A stretch of 8,695 bases of DNA from Oscillospiraceae bacterium. Lineage in GTDB: Bacteria > Bacillota_A > Clostridia > Oscillospirales > Oscillospiraceae. Under the pieces are notes generated by a model that saw nothing but the letters and a program-made list of their open reading frames with translations, made no database searches and was not told the DNA's origin. Of this stretch, positions 6,708 to 8,695 are shown piece after piece; within the stretch, counting starts at the first letter, position 1; each line of letters opens with the position of its first letter. The position numbers were made by a program, and so were the translations under genes. The stretch lies in NCBI GenBank assembly GCA_017396725.1, contig JAFQLA010000106.1, forward strand, positions 1 through 8,695. The letters are read 5' to 3'.

Positions 6708-8297
6708 ATGCTCGATACCATCATCTTGGGCGGCACCGTGGCAGACGGTACTTTGGCCCAGCCCCGCCGCGCCGATGTGGGCATCCGCGCCGGCAAGATC
6801 GTGTCCGTTGGCGACCTTTCCCGCGAAAGCGCCGCAAAAATCATTTCTGCCGAGGGAAAACTGGTGACCCCCGGCTTTATCGATATTCACCGCCATTGCG
6901 ATATCGCCTATTTCCGTCCCGATTTCGGCAAGGCGGAACTCAAGCAGGGCCTTACCACCATCATCGGCGGCCAGTGCGGTCTTTCCGCCGCTCCCTGCCG
7001 CGGGCCTTACGCGCAGGAACTCATCCACTACATGAACGCCGTCAACGGGGATGTGCCTGCCGGCACGCCCCTTGACTCCATGAAAAACTATATTGACGGT
7101 CTCGCTGAGCGCGCCTTCCCCATCCATGTGGGCACCGAGGTGGGCATGGGCACGCTGCGCGCCAATGTGGCAGGCTTTCTGACGGAAAACCTCTCCCGAG
7201 AGGAAGTCCGCGCCATTCAGGCTCTGCTGGAGGAATCTCTGGCGGCAGGCGCTCTTGCCGTATCTCTCGGCATGGGCTATGCCCCCGAATGTTTCTACAC
7301 CACCGAACAGCTCCTGGATGTGCTCTCTCCCCTGCAGGGCACTTCCACCCTTGTCACCTGCCACATGCGTCAGGAGGGCAGCGAGGTGGAAAAATCCGTG
7401 GCGGAGATGATCGAGCTTTCCATGAAGCTCTCCATTCCCGTGCAGATCAGCCATCTCAAGGCCATCGGCCGTGAGAACTGGGGCAAGAAGGTGCCCCTTG
7501 TGATCTCCATGATCGAGGAGGCCCGCAAAAGCGGCGCGGATGTGGGGTTTGACGTCTATCCCTACACCGCGGGCTCCACTTTGCTCCTCCATGTGCTGCC
7601 CCCCGAATTTTTGAAGGGCGGCGTGGCACAGCTGCCCAAAACGCTGATGGACCCCGCCCTGCGGCCGCTGATCCGTCAGCGCATGGAAACGGGCACCGAC
7701 TTTGAAAATATCTCCCTCCTTGTGGGCTGGGAGAATATCATCATGGCCTCTTTGAACTGCCCCCACAATAAGCCCTGGGCAGGCATGACCATTGCCGACA
7801 TCGCCAAGGGGCAGGGCAAGGATCCCTTCGACACCCTCTTTGATATGCTCGCTGAGGAAAAAGGCGAGATCACCATGATCGACCATGTGGCCTCCGAAGA
7901 GGACATCGCGCTGCTGCTCAAACACGAAGCGGGCCTTATCATTTCCGACAGTATCTATCCCACCAGCGGCCTCCGTCACCCCCGTCTCTACGGCACCTTT
8001 GTCCGTGTGCTGGAGCGGTATGTAAAAGAGCGCAAGGTGCTCTCTTTGCCTCAGGCCATCCACAAGATGACCCTGGCCCCCGCCCGCCGCTTCGGCATCG
8101 CCGGCAAGGGCTGCATCAAGGAAGGCTATGACGCGGATATCAACATCTTCGACCCCGACGCTCTCCGCGAAACGGGCACCTACCGCGAGCCCGATCAGTA
8201 CGCCGAAGGCATGGACACCGTCCTCGTCATGGGTGAGACTGCCATCGAAAAGGGCGAATTCTCCCACATGACCGCAGGCCGCCTCATAAGGAGATAA
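6708..8297 (+). CDS. N-acyl-D-amino-acid deacylase (D-aminoacylase family, amidohydrolase superfamily)
   Basis: Members of this family are zinc enzymes that remove the acyl group from N-acyl-D-amino acids, or hydrolyse related D-amino-acid or dipeptide-like amides. The 529-residue protein has the amidohydrolase pattern. PGFIDIHRHCD carries the H61-x-H63 metal motif. GLTTIIGGQCGLSAAP contains the metal-ligand Cys90 typical of D-aminoacylases. CHMRQEG supplies His219 and QISHLK supplies His249. FDVYPYTAGST follows at 281-291. ISDS provides the catalytic-type Asp414, followed by HPRLYGTFVRVLERYV. No signal peptide is visible, so it should be cytoplasmic. The ATG at 6708 is preferred because AAAGGAG ends 9 nt upstream and MLDTIILGGTVADG matches family N-termini. 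The in-frame ATG at 6699 abuts the Shine-Dalgarno sequence and is too close. The peptidase gene follows after 1 nt. The exact substrate cannot be told; dihydropyrimidinase-like or dipeptidase activities are less likely alternatives. Confidence 0.88.
   Translation: MLDTIILGGTVADGTLAQPRRADVGIRAGKIVSVGDLSRESAAKIISAEGKLVTPGFIDIHRHCDIAYFRPDFGKAELKQGLTTIIGGQCGLSAAPCRGPYAQELIHYMNAVNGDVPAGTPLDSMKNYIDGLAERAFPIHVGTEVGMGTLRANVAGFLTENLSREEVRAIQALLEESLAAGALAVSLGMGYAPECFYTTEQLLDVLSPLQGTSTLVTCHMRQEGSEVEKSVAEMIELSMKLSIPVQISHLKAIGRENWGKKVPLVISMIEEARKSGADVGFDVYPYTAGSTLLLHVLPPEFLKGGVAQLPKTLMDPALRPLIRQRMETGTDFENISLLVGWENIIMASLNCPHNKPWAGMTIADIAKGQGKDPFDTLFDMLAEEKGEITMIDHVASEEDIALLLKHEAGLIISDSIYPTSGLRHPRLYGTFVRVLERYVKERKVLSLPQAIHKMTLAPARRFGIAGKGCIKEGYDADINIFDPDALRETGTYREPDQYAEGMDTVLVMGETAIEKGEFSHMTAGRLIRR
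8288..8293 (+). promoter_or_regulatory. Ribosome binding site of the M24 peptidase, inside the end of the deacylase gene
   Basis: AAGGAG lies within the last codons of the deacylase, 5 nt before the ATG at 8299. The upstream stop TAA is at 8295-8297, so the two genes are 1 nt apart and probably translationally coupled. Confidence 0.8.
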
Positions 8298-8298
8298 T

Positions 8299-8695
8299 AT
8301 GAACCGATTTGAAGCCATCCGCCAAAAACTCCCGCAGCACTCGCTGGACGCCATTTTGCTCACGGAAGAGGCCAACCGCTTCTATGCCTCCCTCTTTCAC
8401 TCCACCGGCTCCGACGGCGCCGCCCTCATCACCCAAAAGGGCGCTTACTACCTCACCGACTCCCGCTATATCGAAGCCGCGGAAAAGACGGTGCAGGGAG
8501 CGGAGTGCCTGCTGGTGACGGCGCAGGAGCCATACAGCGCCAAGATCAACGCCATCCTCGCTTCCGACGGCGTCCAACGCCTTGGTATCGACGAGGAGTA
8601 TATGACTCTCGCCGCTTTCCGCCGCTATGAAAAGCTCTTAAAGGCCGCGCTTTGCGACGGCAGCGCCCTTATGCGGGAGCTGCGCGCCCAAAAGG
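8299..8695 (+). CDS. M24B-family peptidase (Xaa-Pro aminopeptidase-like), N-terminal part (cut by window edge)
   Basis: The first 132 codons are present and the frame is open to the right edge. The sequence fits the creatinase N-terminal domain that precedes the metal-binding catalytic domain in M24B peptidases. MNRFEAIRQKL is followed by DAILLTEEANRFYASLFHSTGSDGAALIT, the usual 'place with N-x-x-Y and a G-S-D-G turn' pattern. YYLTDSRYIEAAEKTV at 55-70 matches the conserved T-D-x-R-Y region, and LGIDEEYMTLAAFRRY lies near 106-121. The metal ligands would lie beyond the window, so catalytic competence cannot be checked. Xaa-Pro aminopeptidases remove N-terminal residues that precede proline; some relatives are Xaa-Pro dipeptidases or creatinases. 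Pairing with a D-aminoacylase-type enzyme suggests a role in peptide breakdown. The start is fixed by its ribosome binding site. Confidence 0.85.
   Translation, partial: MNRFEAIRQKLPQHSLDAILLTEEANRFYASLFHSTGSDGAALITQKGAYYLTDSRYIEAAEKTVQGAECLLVTAQEPYSAKINAILASDGVQRLGIDEEYMTLAAFRRYEKLLKAALCDGSALMRELRAQK

Noticed and set aside
6585..8375. A 596-codon minus-strand open frame opposite the deacylase
   Set aside because: It is the antisense shadow of a clearly recognised enzyme. It runs through both divergent promoters at its 3' end and overlaps the M24 peptidase at its start, and its translation is low-complexity His/Gly-rich sequence.

Overview
This window looks like chromosomal housekeeping DNA from a fairly G+C-rich member of the Clostridia, perhaps a gut Oscillospirales-type lineage. 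That is inferred from gene content and order, AGGAGG-type ribosome binding sites, sigma-A-like promoters and G/C-rich third codon positions; no 16S or other taxonomic marker is present. No mobile element, CRISPR array, tRNA or rRNA is visible.

Layout. Positions 1-6528 hold one leftward (minus-strand) gene series. In transcription order it is gdpP (split in two by an in-frame amber stop), rplI (ribosomal protein L9), dnaB (replicative helicase), tilS (tRNA-Ile lysidine synthetase), hpt (hypoxanthine phosphoribosyltransferase) and the first 236 codons of ftsH, which runs off the left edge. Gaps are short (18-71 nt) and tilS/hpt overlap by 8 nt, so this is probably one transcription unit. It joins two gene groups common in Firmicutes: gdpP-rplI-dnaB and tilS-hpt-ftsH. 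A 26-nt perfect palindrome lies between hpt and ftsH.

Positions 6529-6707 are a divergent control region. It has a good sigma-A-like promoter in each direction and an inverted repeat between the two -35 boxes. To the right, on the plus strand, lie an N-acyl-D-amino-acid deacylase (D-aminoacylase family) and, 1 nt after its stop, the start of an M24B (Xaa-Pro aminopeptidase-like) peptidase cut by the right edge. The pair suggests breakdown of modified or proline-containing peptides.

The main oddity is gdpP, the membrane c-di-AMP phosphodiesterase. A single TAG at 5554-5556 separates the TM-PAS-degenerate GGDEF half from the DHH-DHHA1 catalytic half. Both halves are in the same frame, and the 14 codons after the TAG still encode family-like linker sequence. 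The DHHA1 half also has Asn where the GGGGH motif normally has His. This could be a recent nonsense mutation, an assembly or sequencing error, a natural split into two proteins, or stop-codon readthrough. No clearly new multi-gene system is visible.
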